Shown: positions 27,103 to 38,927, numbered from the stretch's first letter. The stretch: DNA of 64,000 bases from Sphingomonas arenae (GCF_016924655.1 NZ_JAFFJU010000001.1:930001-994000); one strand, 5' to 3'. Notes: generated by a model from the letters alone, not told the origin. Numbers and translations are program-made.

Positions 27103-28056
27103 TCAGGCGTCTTCGGTGAGTGCCTCCGCGACAATCTCCTCGGCGCGGGCGAACAGTGCGGGGTCGACCCTTGCGCCGGACGCGCCGCAATTCTCGACCA
27201 CCTGCTCCGGCCGCGACGCTCCAGTAATGGCGCTCGCCACATTGGGTTCGCGCAGCACCCAGGCGAGCGCGAATTGCGTCAGGCTGAGCCCCGCCTCGGC
27301 CGCCACCGGCTTCAGCCGCTGTACGGCGTCCAGCACTTGCGGCTGGAGCAGCCGGTCCATCCAGCCGCTCATCTCCTCGCTGGTCGCCCGGGTGCCCTGG
27401 GGCAGCGGCTTGCCCGGTTCATATTTGCCGGTCAGCACGCCCTGGCCCAGCGGCGACCAGACGATCTGGCTGATGTTGTACCGGCGGCACACGGGGATGA
27501 CCTCCGCCTCCGGTTGGCGCCACAGCAGGCTGTACTGCGGCTGGCTGGACACGAACTTGGCGCTGTACCCGAGGTCCATGGCCGCCTGGATGCGCTCGGC
27601 CGGCCATTCGGAGAAGCCGATGTAGCGCACCTTGCCGCTATCCACCGCGGCGGTCAGCGCCTCCATGGTCTCCTCCAGCGGCGTGTCCCAGTCGTAGCGA
27701 TGACACTGGTAGAGGTCGATGTAGGGGGTCCGCAGTCGCTCGAGCGAGGCATCGAGCTGCTTTTCCACCTGGTCGCGGGACAGGCCCCTGTCCTCGTCGC
27801 TCATCGGAAAGAACAGCTTGGTCGCGAGCACGTAGCTATCGCGCGGCCGCCCGGCGAGCGCCTCGCCGAGGAACTCCTCGGCCGCGCCGCGGCCGTAGAC
27901 GTTGGCCGTGTCGATGAAGTTGATGCCCTGCTCGAACGCGGTCTCCAGGCAGGCGCGCGCCTTGTCCGCTTCCACGCCCACGCCATAGGTCAGCCAGGAT
28001 CCGAGGCTGATTTCCGAAACCGTGAGATCGCTGTCGCCAAGCCGCCGATATTGCAT
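27103..28056 (-). CDS. Aldo/keto reductase
   Basis: The 317-residue TIM-barrel oxidoreductase shows the NADPH-dependent AKR pattern: MQYRRLGDSDLTVSEISLG at the start, INFIDTANVYGRG with the catalytic Asp and Tyr, ATKLFFPMSD with the Lys, then LYQCHRYD, VRYIGFSEW and SQIVWSPLGQGVLTGKY. It most resembles the potassium-channel beta-subunit-like AKR group. The ATG at 28056 gives a standard N-terminus; upstream in-frame codons are not family-like. Confidence 0.93.
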   Translation of the reverse strand: MQYRRLGDSDLTVSEISLGSWLTYGVGVEADKARACLETAFEQGINFIDTANVYGRGAAEEFLGEALAGRPRDSYVLATKLFFPMSDEDRGLSRDQVEKQLDASLERLRTPYIDLYQCHRYDWDTPLEETMEALTAAVDSGKVRYIGFSEWPAERIQAAMDLGYSAKFVSSQPQYSLLWRQPEAEVIPVCRRYNISQIVWSPLGQGVLTGKYEPGKPLPQGTRATSEEMSGWMDRLLQPQVLDAVQRLKPVAAEAGLSLTQFALAWVLREPNVASAITGASRPEQVVENCGASGARVDPALFARAEEIVAEALTEDA

Positions 28057-28116
28057 GTTGCCGCTCTCCTTTGCGGGGAGAACCCCTTGGTTGCGCGGTT
28101 CGATCCAGCTGTTCGC

Positions 28117-28208
28117 TCGTCCTGAGCGGAGTTCGCAGCGCGAACGTAGTCGAACGGCGTCGCTCATGAACGCCCTTCGACTGCGCTGCGCTCCGCTCAG
28201 GACGAGCG
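28117..28208. repeat. Intergenic imperfect palindrome (cctgagc/gctcagg type)
   Basis: Arms CGCTCGTCCTGAGCGGA and TCCGCTCAGGACGAGCG flank a central part containing a second pair of matching segments (GTTCGCAGCGC and related). Related elements occur at 37005-37070 and 37345-37446. It fills the gap between the AKR and TauE/SafE genes. No coding sequence is seen there. Confidence 0.8.
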
Positions 28209-28268
28209 AGGGGTTGCCGTCGGGGGGCTTAGCACCGCCGCACTTTGCCGCTAGCGTCCGGCGCACGC

Positions 28269-29180
28269 ATGGACATCTACCTTCCGATCGCCGGCATGTC
28301 GGTCAACGCTCTCTTCATCGTGGCTCTCGGCGGCCTCGTGGGAGTGCTGTCAGGACTGTTCGGGGTGGGCGGCGGGTTCCTGACGACGCCGCTGCTCATC
28401 TTCTACGGCATCCCGCCAACGGTGGCGGTGGCGTCGGCCACCACCCAGATCACCGGGGCGAGCGTGTCGGGGGCCCTCGCCCACATGCGGCGGGGCGGCG
28501 TGGACCTGCGCATGGGGCTGGTGATGATCGTCGGTGGGTTGTTCGGCAGCCTCGCGGGCGCGGGCATCTTCAGGCTGCTGCAGGCCAGCGGGCAGATCGA
28601 TACGGTGATCGGCATCCTTTACGTCCTGCTGCTGGGCAGCATCGGCGTGCTGATGCTCCGGGACGCCGCCGTCGCGCTCGGCTGGATCACCCCGGCCGAG
28701 CGGACCGAGCCCAAGCCGCGCCACAACCGTTGGGTCGCGGGGCTGCCCTTGCGCTGGCGCTTCTACCAGAGCGGCCTCTACATCTCCCCGATCGCGCCGG
28801 TCCTGCTGGGCTTCGCGGCAGGGATCCTGACCGTCCTGCTCGGAATCGGCGGCGGGTTCATCCTCGTCCCCGCCATGATCTACCTGCTGGGCATGGCGGC
28901 CCGCGTGGTGGTCGGCACCAGCCTGGTCATGATTCTGGCGGTCAGCGCCGCCACCACCATGATCCATGCGCTGACCACCCAGTCGGTGGACATCGTGCTG
29001 GCGGGGCTATTGCTCGTCGGCGGCGTGATCGGTGCGCAATATGGCGCCATGCTGACCACCCGATTGAAGCCCGACCTGCTGCGGCTGGCGCTGGCACTAA
29101 TCATCATCTCCGTGGCGCTCCGCATGGCCCTCGGCCTGACCTACCGCCCCGACGAGATCTTCTCGATCGAGTATCTGTGA
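28269..29180 (+). CDS. TauE/SafE family sulfite exporter-like protein
   Basis: The 303-residue polytopic membrane protein has about eight TM helices and two repeats of the TauE/SafE pattern: GVLSGLFGVGGGFLTTPLL with VASATTQITGASVSG, and LTVLLGIGGGFILVPAM with VVGTSLVMILAVS. These proteins export sulfite, sulfoacetate or related anions. The ATG at 28269 gives MDIYLP, and an upstream in-frame TTG was rejected. Its stop overlaps the next gene as GTGA. Confidence 0.92.
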   Translation: MDIYLPIAGMSVNALFIVALGGLVGVLSGLFGVGGGFLTTPLLIFYGIPPTVAVASATTQITGASVSGALAHMRRGGVDLRMGLVMIVGGLFGSLAGAGIFRLLQASGQIDTVIGILYVLLLGSIGVLMLRDAAVALGWITPAERTEPKPRHNRWVAGLPLRWRFYQSGLYISPIAPVLLGFAAGILTVLLGIGGGFILVPAMIYLLGMAARVVVGTSLVMILAVSAATTMIHALTTQSVDIVLAGLLLVGGVIGAQYGAMLTTRLKPDLLRLALALIIISVALRMALGLTYRPDEIFSIEYL

Positions 29181-29941
29181 GGCGGTTCGCTCCCATTGCC
29201 CTGGCGGTCGCCGCGCCGTTCCTGCTGGGACAGGCGGCGCCCAAGCTGGTGCCGGACGTGTCCAACCGGGCGGTCGAGATCCGCTACAGCTTCACCGGTG
29301 CCGACCTCCTGTTGTTCGGCGCCATCCTCTACCCGGGCGGCCGAACGCCCAATCGCCCGGCCGATGTCGCGGTGGTGCTGCGCGGGCCGGTGCAGCCCAT
29401 CGTGCTGCGCGAGAAGCAGAAGATCGCGGGCATCTGGATGAACGCGGATTCCAACCGCTTCCGCTCGGCGCCGAGCTTCTATTCGGTGGCCTCGTCACGG
29501 CCGCTGCCCGACCTGATCGACGAGCGGACGGCGGCCGTCTACGAGCTCGGCCTCGAGAATCTCCAGCTCTCGCCGGGCGGCGGCGCACAGCCAGACAAGG
29601 CCCGCCGGTTCGAAGCCGGGCTGCTCGACCTCAAGCGGCGCGCCGGCCTCTACAGCGAGAACCCGTCGGGCGTGGAGATCAGTGAAGGGGTGCTCTACCG
29701 GGCCCGCATCTTCATCCCGAGCCAGGTGCCGGTCGGAACCTACACCGCCGAAACCTTCCTGATTGACCGGGGCAAGGTCCTGGCGGTCGCCACCAAGGAG
29801 ATCGAGGTCAGCCAGGCAGGCGTGGAGCGCAGCATCGGCATCGCCGCGCGGCGCTACAGCCTGCTCTATGGACTTGCCGCCGTGTTGCTCTCCCTCGGCC
29901 TCGGCTGGGGTGCGGCCGCGCTGTTCCGTCGGAGGCTTTAG
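29177..29941 (+). CDS. TIGR02186 family membrane protein
   Basis: The 254-residue protein has an N-terminal signal segment (about 1-20), a beta-rich periplasmic region with LVPDVSNRAVEIRYSFTGADLLLFG and VVLRGPVQP, and a C-terminal TM helix (about 228-247). This layout fits the TIGR02186 family, which is usually found directly after TauE/SafE genes, as here. The GTG start overlaps the preceding TGA. Role in sulfite or sulfonate handling is inferred from neighbourhood. Confidence 0.87.
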   Translation: MRRFAPIALAVAAPFLLGQAAPKLVPDVSNRAVEIRYSFTGADLLLFGAILYPGGRTPNRPADVAVVLRGPVQPIVLREKQKIAGIWMNADSNRFRSAPSFYSVASSRPLPDLIDERTAAVYELGLENLQLSPGGGAQPDKARRFEAGLLDLKRRAGLYSENPSGVEISEGVLYRARIFIPSQVPVGTYTAETFLIDRGKVLAVATKEIEVSQAGVERSIGIAARRYSLLYGLAAVLLSLGLGWGAAALFRRRL

Positions 29942-30005
29942 CGAATCTTTACGAGCGTCACGTTAACCGGTTGCCCGAACCAGTGTTTGTGGGAGTGGGT
30001 GCACG

Positions 30006-31691
30006 GTGACCGACAACGTCGAACTCAAGCAGTTTCTCGACGAGCTTTCGACCTATGCGGATGATGCGCCGACGGGCGGTCATGTGCCGACGTCGAGCGA
30101 GAAGCAGGCGCCCATCGGCCAGGTGCTGGAGATTGCCGGATCGGGCTCCCAGATCCGCATGGACCCGGAGCGGCTGAACACCCTCGCAGATCACAAGGAT
30201 CCGTCGGTCGCCATGTCCGGCCAGGTCGGCAGCCAGGTGAAGATGGCCGTGGGCGCGTCGTGGCTGATCGCCAACGTGCGCACCATGCGGTCGGGCGAGG
30301 ACGGCACCGTTCGCGCAGCGATCGACTTTCTCGGCGAGGGCGAGCGCCTGCAAAGCGGCGGAATGCGCAACTTCCGGCGCGGCGTCACCCGCTACCCGAT
30401 TCCGGGCTCGGCGGTGCACCCGGTGACCACGGACGACCTCCGCTCCGTGTTCGCGGCTGCAGACGACGCCCACGTGGAGATCGGCACCGTCTACCCGACC
30501 GACGACATCCGCGGCGCGCTTTATGTCGATCCGATGCTGTCCAAGCACTTCGCGATCCTGGGTTCCACCGGTACCGGCAAATCCACGTCGGTCGCGCTGA
30601 TCCTGCACCGGATCTCGCAGCTGTCTCCCGAGGGTCACATCGTGATGATCGACCCGCACGGCGAATATTCGGCCGCGTTCAAGGGTTGCGGCGAGCTGTT
30701 CAACGTCGACAACCTCCAGTTGCCCTACTGGCTGATGAACTTCGAGGAGCATTGCGAAGTGCTCCTGACGACCGACGGAGCCGAGCGGCAGCGGGACGCG
30801 GACATCCTCGCCAAGTGCCTGCTCGCCGCCCGCATGAAGACCAAGGCCGCGGAGCAGTTCGGCAAGGTGACGGTGGATTCGCCCATTCCCTATCTGCTGA
30901 CCGACCTTAATGCGATCCTGGTCAACGAAATGGGCAAGCTTGACCGGGCCGGGGACACCACGCCGTTCCAGCGGCTCAAGACCAAGCTCGACGAGCTGAA
31001 GGCCGATCCGCGCTACGCGTTCATGTTCTCCGGCATGATGGTGTCGGACACGATGGGCAGCTTCATCGCCAAGCTTTTTCGCCTGCCCGCCAACGGCAAG
31101 CCGATCAGCATCGTCGACGTGTCGGGCGTGCCTTCCGACATCACCAGCGTCGTGGTGTCGGTGCTCGCGCGCATGGTGTTCGACTATGCGATCTGGTCGC
31201 GAACGGAAGCGCAGCGGCCGATCCTGCTCGTCTGCGAAGAGGCGCATCGCTACGTTCCCAAAGACGAGAATGCGGCCGGCCAGTCCGTGCGCCGCATCCT
31301 GGAGAGGATTGCCAAGGAAGGTCGTAAGTATGGCGTGTCGCTGGGCCTGATCACGCAGCGCCCGTCCGATCTGGCCGAAGGCGTGCTGTCGCAGTGCGGC
31401 ACGATCATCTCCATGCGTCTCAACAACGATCGCGACCAGGCTTGCGTCCGAGCGGCCATGCCGGAAGGCGCGCGTGGTTTCCTCGATGCAATCCCGGCGC
31501 TCCGCAACCGCGAATGCATCGTCTGCGGTGAAGGCGTCGCAATCCCCATCCGCGTCCGCTTCGACGACCTTGAGCCGGAGAAGCGGCCAGCCTCCAGCGA
31601 CCCGAGCTTCGCCGCTTTGTGGCGTGAGACCGGGGGCGAGGCGGACATCATCCAGCGCACCATCAAGCGCTGGCGCGGTCACGGGCGGTAA
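30006..31691 (+). CDS. HerA-like ATP-binding protein (DUF87), first copy
   Basis: The 561-residue protein has an N-terminal beta-barrel-like part (about 25-160, HAS-barrel-like) and a RecA/FtsK-like ATPase domain with Walker A GSTGTGKST (about 185-193), IVMIDPHGEY (Walker B), VCEEAHRYVP and GLITQRPSDL. HerA hexamers translocate on DNA and often work with NurA; no nurA is visible in the window. The start is GTG at 30006. It has its own upstream gap of 64 bases. Confidence 0.9.
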   Translation: MTDNVELKQFLDELSTYADDAPTGGHVPTSSEKQAPIGQVLEIAGSGSQIRMDPERLNTLADHKDPSVAMSGQVGSQVKMAVGASWLIANVRTMRSGEDGTVRAAIDFLGEGERLQSGGMRNFRRGVTRYPIPGSAVHPVTTDDLRSVFAAADDAHVEIGTVYPTDDIRGALYVDPMLSKHFAILGSTGTGKSTSVALILHRISQLSPEGHIVMIDPHGEYSAAFKGCGELFNVDNLQLPYWLMNFEEHCEVLLTTDGAERQRDADILAKCLLAARMKTKAAEQFGKVTVDSPIPYLLTDLNAILVNEMGKLDRAGDTTPFQRLKTKLDELKADPRYAFMFSGMMVSDTMGSFIAKLFRLPANGKPISIVDVSGVPSDITSVVVSVLARMVFDYAIWSRTEAQRPILLVCEEAHRYVPKDENAAGQSVRRILERIAKEGRKYGVSLGLITQRPSDLAEGVLSQCGTIISMRLNNDRDQACVRAAMPEGARGFLDAIPALRNRECIVCGEGVAIPIRVRFDDLEPEKRPASSDPSFAALWRETGGEADIIQRTIKRWRGHGR

Positions 31692-31786
31692 AGCGCGTAC
31701 CGGGCGCGAGCCCTCACGGCGACTGCGGCTAGTCATCAAACCTTAGCGGGGGTATTGTCGAGCGCTCTTCGCTGGAGTGGGCGCGA

Positions 31787-32857
31787 GTGCTTACACCGCT
31801 CAGGATTCTGGCGCTGGCCTGCGCCCTGACCTGCTCCGTCGCGGCCAGCGGTGCGGGTGACGCCACTCCGTCGCGCTCGCTGCCCAAACCGCAGCCCGTG
31901 CCGCCTCGCCAGATGCCCCCGCTGCCGCCGGCGGTGCTGGACAACAGTCTCGCGATCGGCGGCGAGGACATCAATGCCCGCAAGATCGAGACCCGCATGA
32001 CCGTGGAGGTGCGGGTCAATGGGCGCGGTCCATACCAGTTTCTCGTCGACAGCGGCGCAGACACCTCGGTGATCGGGTTGAACATCGCGCGAGACCTGAG
32101 ACTGCCGGTTGGAACGCCCGTCACGCTGCACGGGATGACGGGAAGTGCGGTAGTTGGCCGTGTCCTGGTGGGCGAGCTGTCGCTCGGGCAGAGCACTCTT
32201 CACGACCTGGAGCTGCCGGCGCTGCGCGAATTCGACCTGGGTGGGCAGGGCATGATCGGGATCGATGCCCTGGTTCGACAGCGATTGATGCTGGACTTCG
32301 AAAAGCGTGTGATCAAGGCCGAGGATGCGCGCCGGCCGGCCGAGTACATGGATGGCGCGATCGTCATCACGGCGCGCCGCCAGCGCGGACAATTGATCCT
32401 CACGGAAGTGCGCGCCGCCGGCCTGCCGCTCGATGCGGTGATCGATACGGGATCCGAGATCACGATCGGCAATCTGGCTTTGCGGGACCGGCTGATCCGC
32501 GGAAACCGCAACAAGTTCTTCACCCTTTCCGCGACGGGCGTCACCGGCGTCACGGTTGAACTGCAACTCGCGCGCATCGCCGAGCTCCGCTTGGGGTCGG
32601 TCACCTTGCGCAACGTGCCGATTGCCTTTGCCGATGTGCCGCCCTTCACCGTCTTCGGGCTCAAGGAGGAGCCCGCACTGCTGCTGGGAACCGACTTGCT
32701 GTCGACATTCCGGCGAGTGTCGCTCGACTTTCGCTCCCGTAAGGTCCGCTTCCAGCTACGGAAGTGCGGGACCACAGGCGTGATCATCAGCACGTCGAGC
32801 CAGTTCTGGTCCACCCGCCTGTCCTCGGGAGAGGATGCGGCCGTGTGTCGACGCTAG
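31787..32857 (+). CDS. Retropepsin-like aspartic protease, two aspartyl motifs
   Basis: The 356-residue protein has a signal peptide (about 1-20), a Pro-rich linker and two retropepsin-type half domains: QFLVDSGADTSVIG (about residues 83-96) and LDAVIDTGSEITIGN (about 220-234). The catalytic D-S/T-G is present in both, so it can form the pseudo-dimer within one chain. LLLGTDLLSTFRRVSLDF near the end is typical. The GTG start at 31787 follows CTGGAGTGGG. Periplasmic location is expected. Confidence 0.88.
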   Translation: MLTPLRILALACALTCSVAASGAGDATPSRSLPKPQPVPPRQMPPLPPAVLDNSLAIGGEDINARKIETRMTVEVRVNGRGPYQFLVDSGADTSVIGLNIARDLRLPVGTPVTLHGMTGSAVVGRVLVGELSLGQSTLHDLELPALREFDLGGQGMIGIDALVRQRLMLDFEKRVIKAEDARRPAEYMDGAIVITARRQRGQLILTEVRAAGLPLDAVIDTGSEITIGNLALRDRLIRGNRNKFFTLSATGVTGVTVELQLARIAELRLGSVTLRNVPIAFADVPPFTVFGLKEEPALLLGTDLLSTFRRVSLDFRSRKVRFQLRKCGTTGVIISTSSQFWSTRLSSGEDAAVCRR

Positions 32858-32899
32858 CCGGCTCGCCTCCAAGTAGAACCCGGCCACGGCGAGCTTCCC

Positions 32900-34339
32900 T
32901 CAGCCGCCTACCCCGACGCTGAGCAGCGCGCGCAAGCGATTGCGGAATGCCTCCAGCTCTGCACCCTCCAGCTGCGCCCGGCTGGCGAACCGGACCCCCA
33001 GCGGGTTCACCGGGACGCCATCCCGGTAGACTTCATAGTGGAGGTGCGGACCGGTCGACAGGCCGGTCGAGCCGACGTAGCCGATCAGCTCGCCCTGGCG
33101 GACGATGCTTCCCGCCGGAGCGACGATACGGCTCATGTGACTGTAGGTGGTGACGATCCCGCCGCCATGCGCCAGCCGCACCTGTTGGCCGTAGCCGCCG
33201 GCCCAACCGGCGCGCAGCACCTGCCCGTCGGCCGCTGCCACGATCGGCGATCCCCAATGGGCACCGAAGTCGATGCCCTTGTGCATCCGGGCGAAGCGCA
33301 GGATCGGGTGGACGCGCAGCCCGAAACCAGAGGTGATCCGTCCCTGCACGGGATAGATCATGCCGCTGGTCTGGCGGCCGACGCCGCTCGCCTCGAGCCA
33401 CTGCATGCGCCCGCCCACCGGCCAGCGCATCAGCTGGAAATCGCTCGCGCCGACCCGATCGAGACCGGCATAGAGGAGCGCGCCGGGCACGTTCTCGCCC
33501 GTCGCGGCGCGGCTGTTGGCGATCACGAGGTCGAACTTGTCGTCCGGGCTGACCTCGCTGCCGACGTCGATCTGGCCGGCAAGCGCCTTGAGGTAGTCGG
33601 CGGCGGCTCCCTGCGAGACTCCGGCGGCCCGCAGCGCCCAGTAGAGCCCGTCACCCACCCGCCCGCGGATACGCAGCGGGGTCGTATCGACCGCGATCGG
33701 AATGCGCGTCAGCTCCAACCCGCCCGCGCAGCGCTGCACCGTGACCTTGAGCGCCAGGCCGGCGCGCAGCGATAGCCGTTCGATCAGCCGCGAACTGCCA
33801 TCCAGACGTTGGCCGAGGGTAACGGCGATCGTCGTTCCGGGCGAAATCCCGCTCGGCGCCGCGCGTGCGATCAGCCGCGCCGCAGCGGCCGCCTCGTTCG
33901 ACGCGGCTCCGGCTCGCTGCAGCAGGTCTGCAACGGAGTCACCCCGATTGAAGGTGGCGAAGAGTTCAACGGTCGGGCGTTCCGGCGCCTGGCTCAACGG
34001 CTCCACCGCGGCCGTTTCCGCCATCCGCAGCCCGGTCTGGGAACCGGTATTCAGCGGAGCGATGGCCAGCGCTTCCATCTGCTCCGCTTCGACCTCGCCC
34101 ATGGGCGCGGGAGTGCCCCCGGCGAGCGGCTCGAAGCCGGGCGCCAGGAACGCGACGGTGCCGCACAGCAGCAGCAAAGTGCCAAGGCCGCGCCACCACC
34201 GGCGCGAGAAGAGATTGCTGCCGAGATCGACGACCAGGTCGATGTCGGTCGCCCGCCGGCCCTGGAGCGGACGCGTGCGGGTGCCGAACGCCGGTGCGCG
34301 CAGCACGGCCGCGCCGCCCATCCCTGCCCCGCTCACCAT
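32900..34339 (-). CDS. M23 family peptidoglycan metallopeptidase
   Basis: The 479-residue protein has a TM anchor (about 50-68), a long periplasmic region with LysM- or OapA-like FNRGDSVADLLQRAG, and a C-terminal M23 domain (about 340-455). Zinc ligands and catalytic residues are in MHKGIDFGA (HxxxD) and HLHYEVYRDG (HxH). It likely cuts cell-wall peptide crosslinks during envelope growth. The ATG at 34339 is preferred over a TTG three codons upstream. Confidence 0.93.
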   Translation of the reverse strand: MVSGAGMGGAAVLRAPAFGTRTRPLQGRRATDIDLVVDLGSNLFSRRWWRGLGTLLLLCGTVAFLAPGFEPLAGGTPAPMGEVEAEQMEALAIAPLNTGSQTGLRMAETAAVEPLSQAPERPTVELFATFNRGDSVADLLQRAGAASNEAAAAARLIARAAPSGISPGTTIAVTLGQRLDGSSRLIERLSLRAGLALKVTVQRCAGGLELTRIPIAVDTTPLRIRGRVGDGLYWALRAAGVSQGAAADYLKALAGQIDVGSEVSPDDKFDLVIANSRAATGENVPGALLYAGLDRVGASDFQLMRWPVGGRMQWLEASGVGRQTSGMIYPVQGRITSGFGLRVHPILRFARMHKGIDFGAHWGSPIVAAADGQVLRAGWAGGYGQQVRLAHGGGIVTTYSHMSRIVAPAGSIVRQGELIGYVGSTGLSTGPHLHYEVYRDGVPVNPLGVRFASRAQLEGAELEAFRNRLRALLSVGVGG

Positions 34340-34487
34340 CTGGTGCAAAAAATGCCCCTCCGCGTCAGGGAGCCCCGACTCCCCTCCTGTACCGACCGAC
34401 TCTCTCGGCCGAACAGGGTTAATGTCAAACTAAACCCTTGCTGGGATTAGCAGAGAACCCAATCCGGCGCTTGCGCTTTATCGCTGG

Positions 34488-36995
<2,508 letters not shown>

Positions 36996-37004
36996 AATCC
37001 ACTA

Positions 37005-37070
37005 GCGCTCACGCTGAGCTTGTCGAAGCGTCTCTCCATATGCTTCGACAGGCTCAGGGTGAGCGCCACA
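37005..37070. repeat. Palindromic repeat left of the S4 gene
   Basis: The element is an imperfect palindrome (CTGAGCTTGTCGAAGC / GCTTCGACAGGCTCAG arms) between the helicase and S4 genes. Its first 32 bases (37005-37036) are the exact reverse complement of 37415-37446, so two copies flank the S4 gene in opposite orientation. It probably folds as a hairpin in both transcripts. Confidence 0.9.
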
Positions 37071-37086
37071 GGGTCGAAGATTGCCC

Positions 37087-37353
37087 ATGCGCATCGACAA
37101 GTACCTCTACTTCATCCGCCTGATCAAAAGCCGCACCCAGGCCCAAGCCCTCATAGACGAAGGCCGCACCCGCATCGACGGTCGCCGCGTCGAGAAGCCC
37201 AGCGACACGGTCCGTGTGGGGAGTACCGTGGCCATGCCGTTGCGGGGACAAGTCCGGATCCTGAAGGTGCTCGCGCTCCCCACCCGGCGCGGTCCGGCAC
37301 CAGAGGCGCGGGCCTGTTACGAGGAGATCCACGAACCCCCGCGCTCACCCTGA
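37087..37353 (+). CDS. S4-domain RNA-binding protein (Hsp15-like)
   Basis: The 88-residue protein consists of an S4 RNA-binding domain: MRIDKYLYFIRLIKSRTQAQAL, EGRTRIDGRRVEKPSDTVRVG and a C-terminal VLALPTRRGPAPEA. It resembles Hsp15/RlmN-independent S4 proteins that bind 50S subunits with stalled nascent chains. ATG at 37087 was chosen over the ATG six bases upstream because the family starts MRIDKYL. It lies in the usual helicase-S4-fdxA order. Confidence 0.9.
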   Translation: MRIDKYLYFIRLIKSRTQAQALIDEGRTRIDGRRVEKPSDTVRVGSTVAMPLRGQVRILKVLALPTRRGPAPEARACYEEIHEPPRSP

Positions 37354-37446
37354 GCCTGCCGGAGTTGACCAGGAGCAAGGTCCCGCGCTCCGCCTGAGCC
37401 TGTCGAAGGGTTCGGAGAGACGCTTCGACAAGCTCAGCGTGAGCGC
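37345..37446. repeat. Palindromic repeat right of the S4 gene
   Basis: A partial element (CTCACCCTGAGCCTG) is followed by a full imperfect palindrome whose right arm, 37415-37446, is the exact reverse complement of 37005-37036. The S4 gene's last codons run into the first arm. No coding potential is seen in the rest. Confidence 0.88.
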
Positions 37447-37591
37447 TTGGGTTCGGTCGGCCTAGCCGCTGAGGTTCGCTCCACGTGGCCGCCGGACCTC
37501 CCTCCGCATCAGCTCTTGGTGCAATCCCACCCCGTTGACGGAACCAGCGGCCCGGCATAGCGCTTCCCTCAACAAGGGAGCTCGAGCACAC

Positions 37592-37930
37592 ATGACCTAC
37601 GTCGTCACCGACGCCTGCATCCGCTGCAAGTACATGGACTGCGTCGAGGTCTGTCCGGTGGACTGTTTCTACGAGGGCGAGAACATGCTCGTCATCAACC
37701 CCAACGAGTGCATCGACTGCGGCGTGTGCGAGCCGGAATGCCCGGCCGAAGCCATCCTCCCGGATACGGAAGGCAACCTTGAGAAGTGGCTGGAACTCAA
37801 TTCCACCTTCTCGTCCCAGTGGCCCAACATCACGCGCAAGAAGGAGACGCCGGCGGACGCCGACGAGCACAAGGGCGAGGAAGGAAAGTACGACAAGTAT
37901 TTCTCGGCGGAGCCCGGCGCGGGCGACTAG
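37592..37930 (+). CDS. fdxA: 7Fe ferredoxin FdxA
   Basis: The 112-residue ferredoxin carries a 3Fe-4S and a 4Fe-4S cluster: [17 protein letters not shown] near the N-terminus and [15 protein letters not shown] in the middle (eight cluster-type Cys with the CxxC...C pattern). A charged tail of about 40 residues follows, as in the FdxA family. GGGAG lies about 12 bases before the ATG. In many alphaproteobacteria a carD gene follows; here a MipA gene does. Confidence 0.96.
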   Translation: MTYVVTDACIRCKYMDCVEVCPVDCFYEGENMLVINPNECIDCGVCEPECPAEAILPDTEGNLEKWLELNSTFSSQWPNITRKKETPADADEHKGEEGKYDKYFSAEPGAGD

Positions 37931-37947
37931 GCCTAAGGACCAGCTTC

Positions 37948-37973
37948 GGAACGACCGCCGCACCCTCACGTTT
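37948..37973 (+). promoter_or_regulatory. Candidate EcfG-type promoter upstream of mipA
   Basis: GGAAC at 37948-37952 is followed after exactly 16 bases by CGTTT at 37969-37973. This matches the alphaproteobacterial general-stress sigma factor (EcfG/SigT) consensus GGAAC-N16/17-CGTT. It lies 49 bases before the MipA start. A transcription start near 37980 would be expected. Confidence 0.7.
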
Positions 37974-38021
37974 GCGTTTCCTGAGGTTGATCTCGGTCCC
38001 GTAACAAAGGGGGGAATGTTG

Positions 38022-38861
38022 ATGCGTTATTGGGTTCTTGCGGCCGCAGCACTGGTGGCGGCAACGCCGGCTTTCGCCCAGGAAGGCACGGCTCCGACCG
38101 AGCTTCCAGACCCCAACGATCAGCGCGACTATCTGAACGTCGGGCTAGGTGCAGCCCTGGTCCCCGATTACGAGGGGTCGGACGACTACCGCCCCGTCCC
38201 CGGCCTGGTCTTTCGTGCCCGCACCGGCGGCATCAGCCTCTTCAGCCGCGGCACCTACCTTTATGCCGATGTTGTTCCCGGTGGTTCCAAGCTCGACTTC
38301 GACGCCGGTCCGATCGTCGGGGTTCGCCTGAATCGCACCGGCAAGGTCAAGGACGATGCCGTCGATGCCTTGGGCGACCGCAAGGTCGGGATTGAGGTGG
38401 GTGGCTTTGCCGGCGTGACCGTCAAGGGATTGACCAACCCGTATGACGCGTTGAGCTTCCGGGTCGATGCCGTGAAGGACGTCGGGAACGCGCACCAGAG
38501 CGTCGTCATCACTCCGACGATCGATTTCGGAACGCCGCTGTCGCTGAGCACGTTCGTCGGCATCTCCGCATCGGCCGACTTCGTGTCGAACGACTACGCC
38601 GACTATTACTTCGGGATCACGCCCGCAGGCTCCCTCGCGAGCGGACTCGCGACCTACGACCCCGACGGCGGCATGAAGAACTGGCAGACCGGGCTGCTGG
38701 TCGCGCACTCGCTCACCGGCGACGCACGCAAGGGTTGGGGCCTGTTCGGCACGGCGAGCTACAAGCGCCTCGTGGGCGACTTCAAGCGCTCGCCCATCGT
38801 CGCCGACCGTGGCAGCGCCAACCAGTGGTTCCTGGCCGCGGGTGTCGGCTACAGCTGGTAG
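38022..38861 (+). CDS. MipA/OmpV family outer-membrane protein
   Basis: The 279-residue protein has a signal peptide (MRYWVLAAAALVAATPAFAQ, cleaved near residue 20) and a beta-barrel sequence with alternating hydrophobic residues. DYLNVGLGAALVPDYEGSDDY at the mature N-terminus is typical of MipA/OmpV, and the chain ends in aromatic SW. Start 38022 was chosen over 38016 because the GGGGGG ribosome site at 38009-38014 is then 7 bases away. A stress-type promoter lies upstream. Confidence 0.88.
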   Translation: MRYWVLAAAALVAATPAFAQEGTAPTELPDPNDQRDYLNVGLGAALVPDYEGSDDYRPVPGLVFRARTGGISLFSRGTYLYADVVPGGSKLDFDAGPIVGVRLNRTGKVKDDAVDALGDRKVGIEVGGFAGVTVKGLTNPYDALSFRVDAVKDVGNAHQSVVITPTIDFGTPLSLSTFVGISASADFVSNDYADYYFGITPAGSLASGLATYDPDGGMKNWQTGLLVAHSLTGDARKGWGLFGTASYKRLVGDFKRSPIVADRGSANQWFLAAGVGYSW

Positions 38862-38927
38862 GTTAAGTCAATCTTAGCCATCCCGGCCTAGGCTCCGCCC
38901 GAAAGGACCCCGGCGGAGAGCCAAGGC

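Noticed and set aside
37541-37566. GGAAC-N16-CGCTT upstream of fdxA as an EcfG promoter
   Set aside because: The -10 part does not match CGTT well enough and GGAAC is common in this genome.
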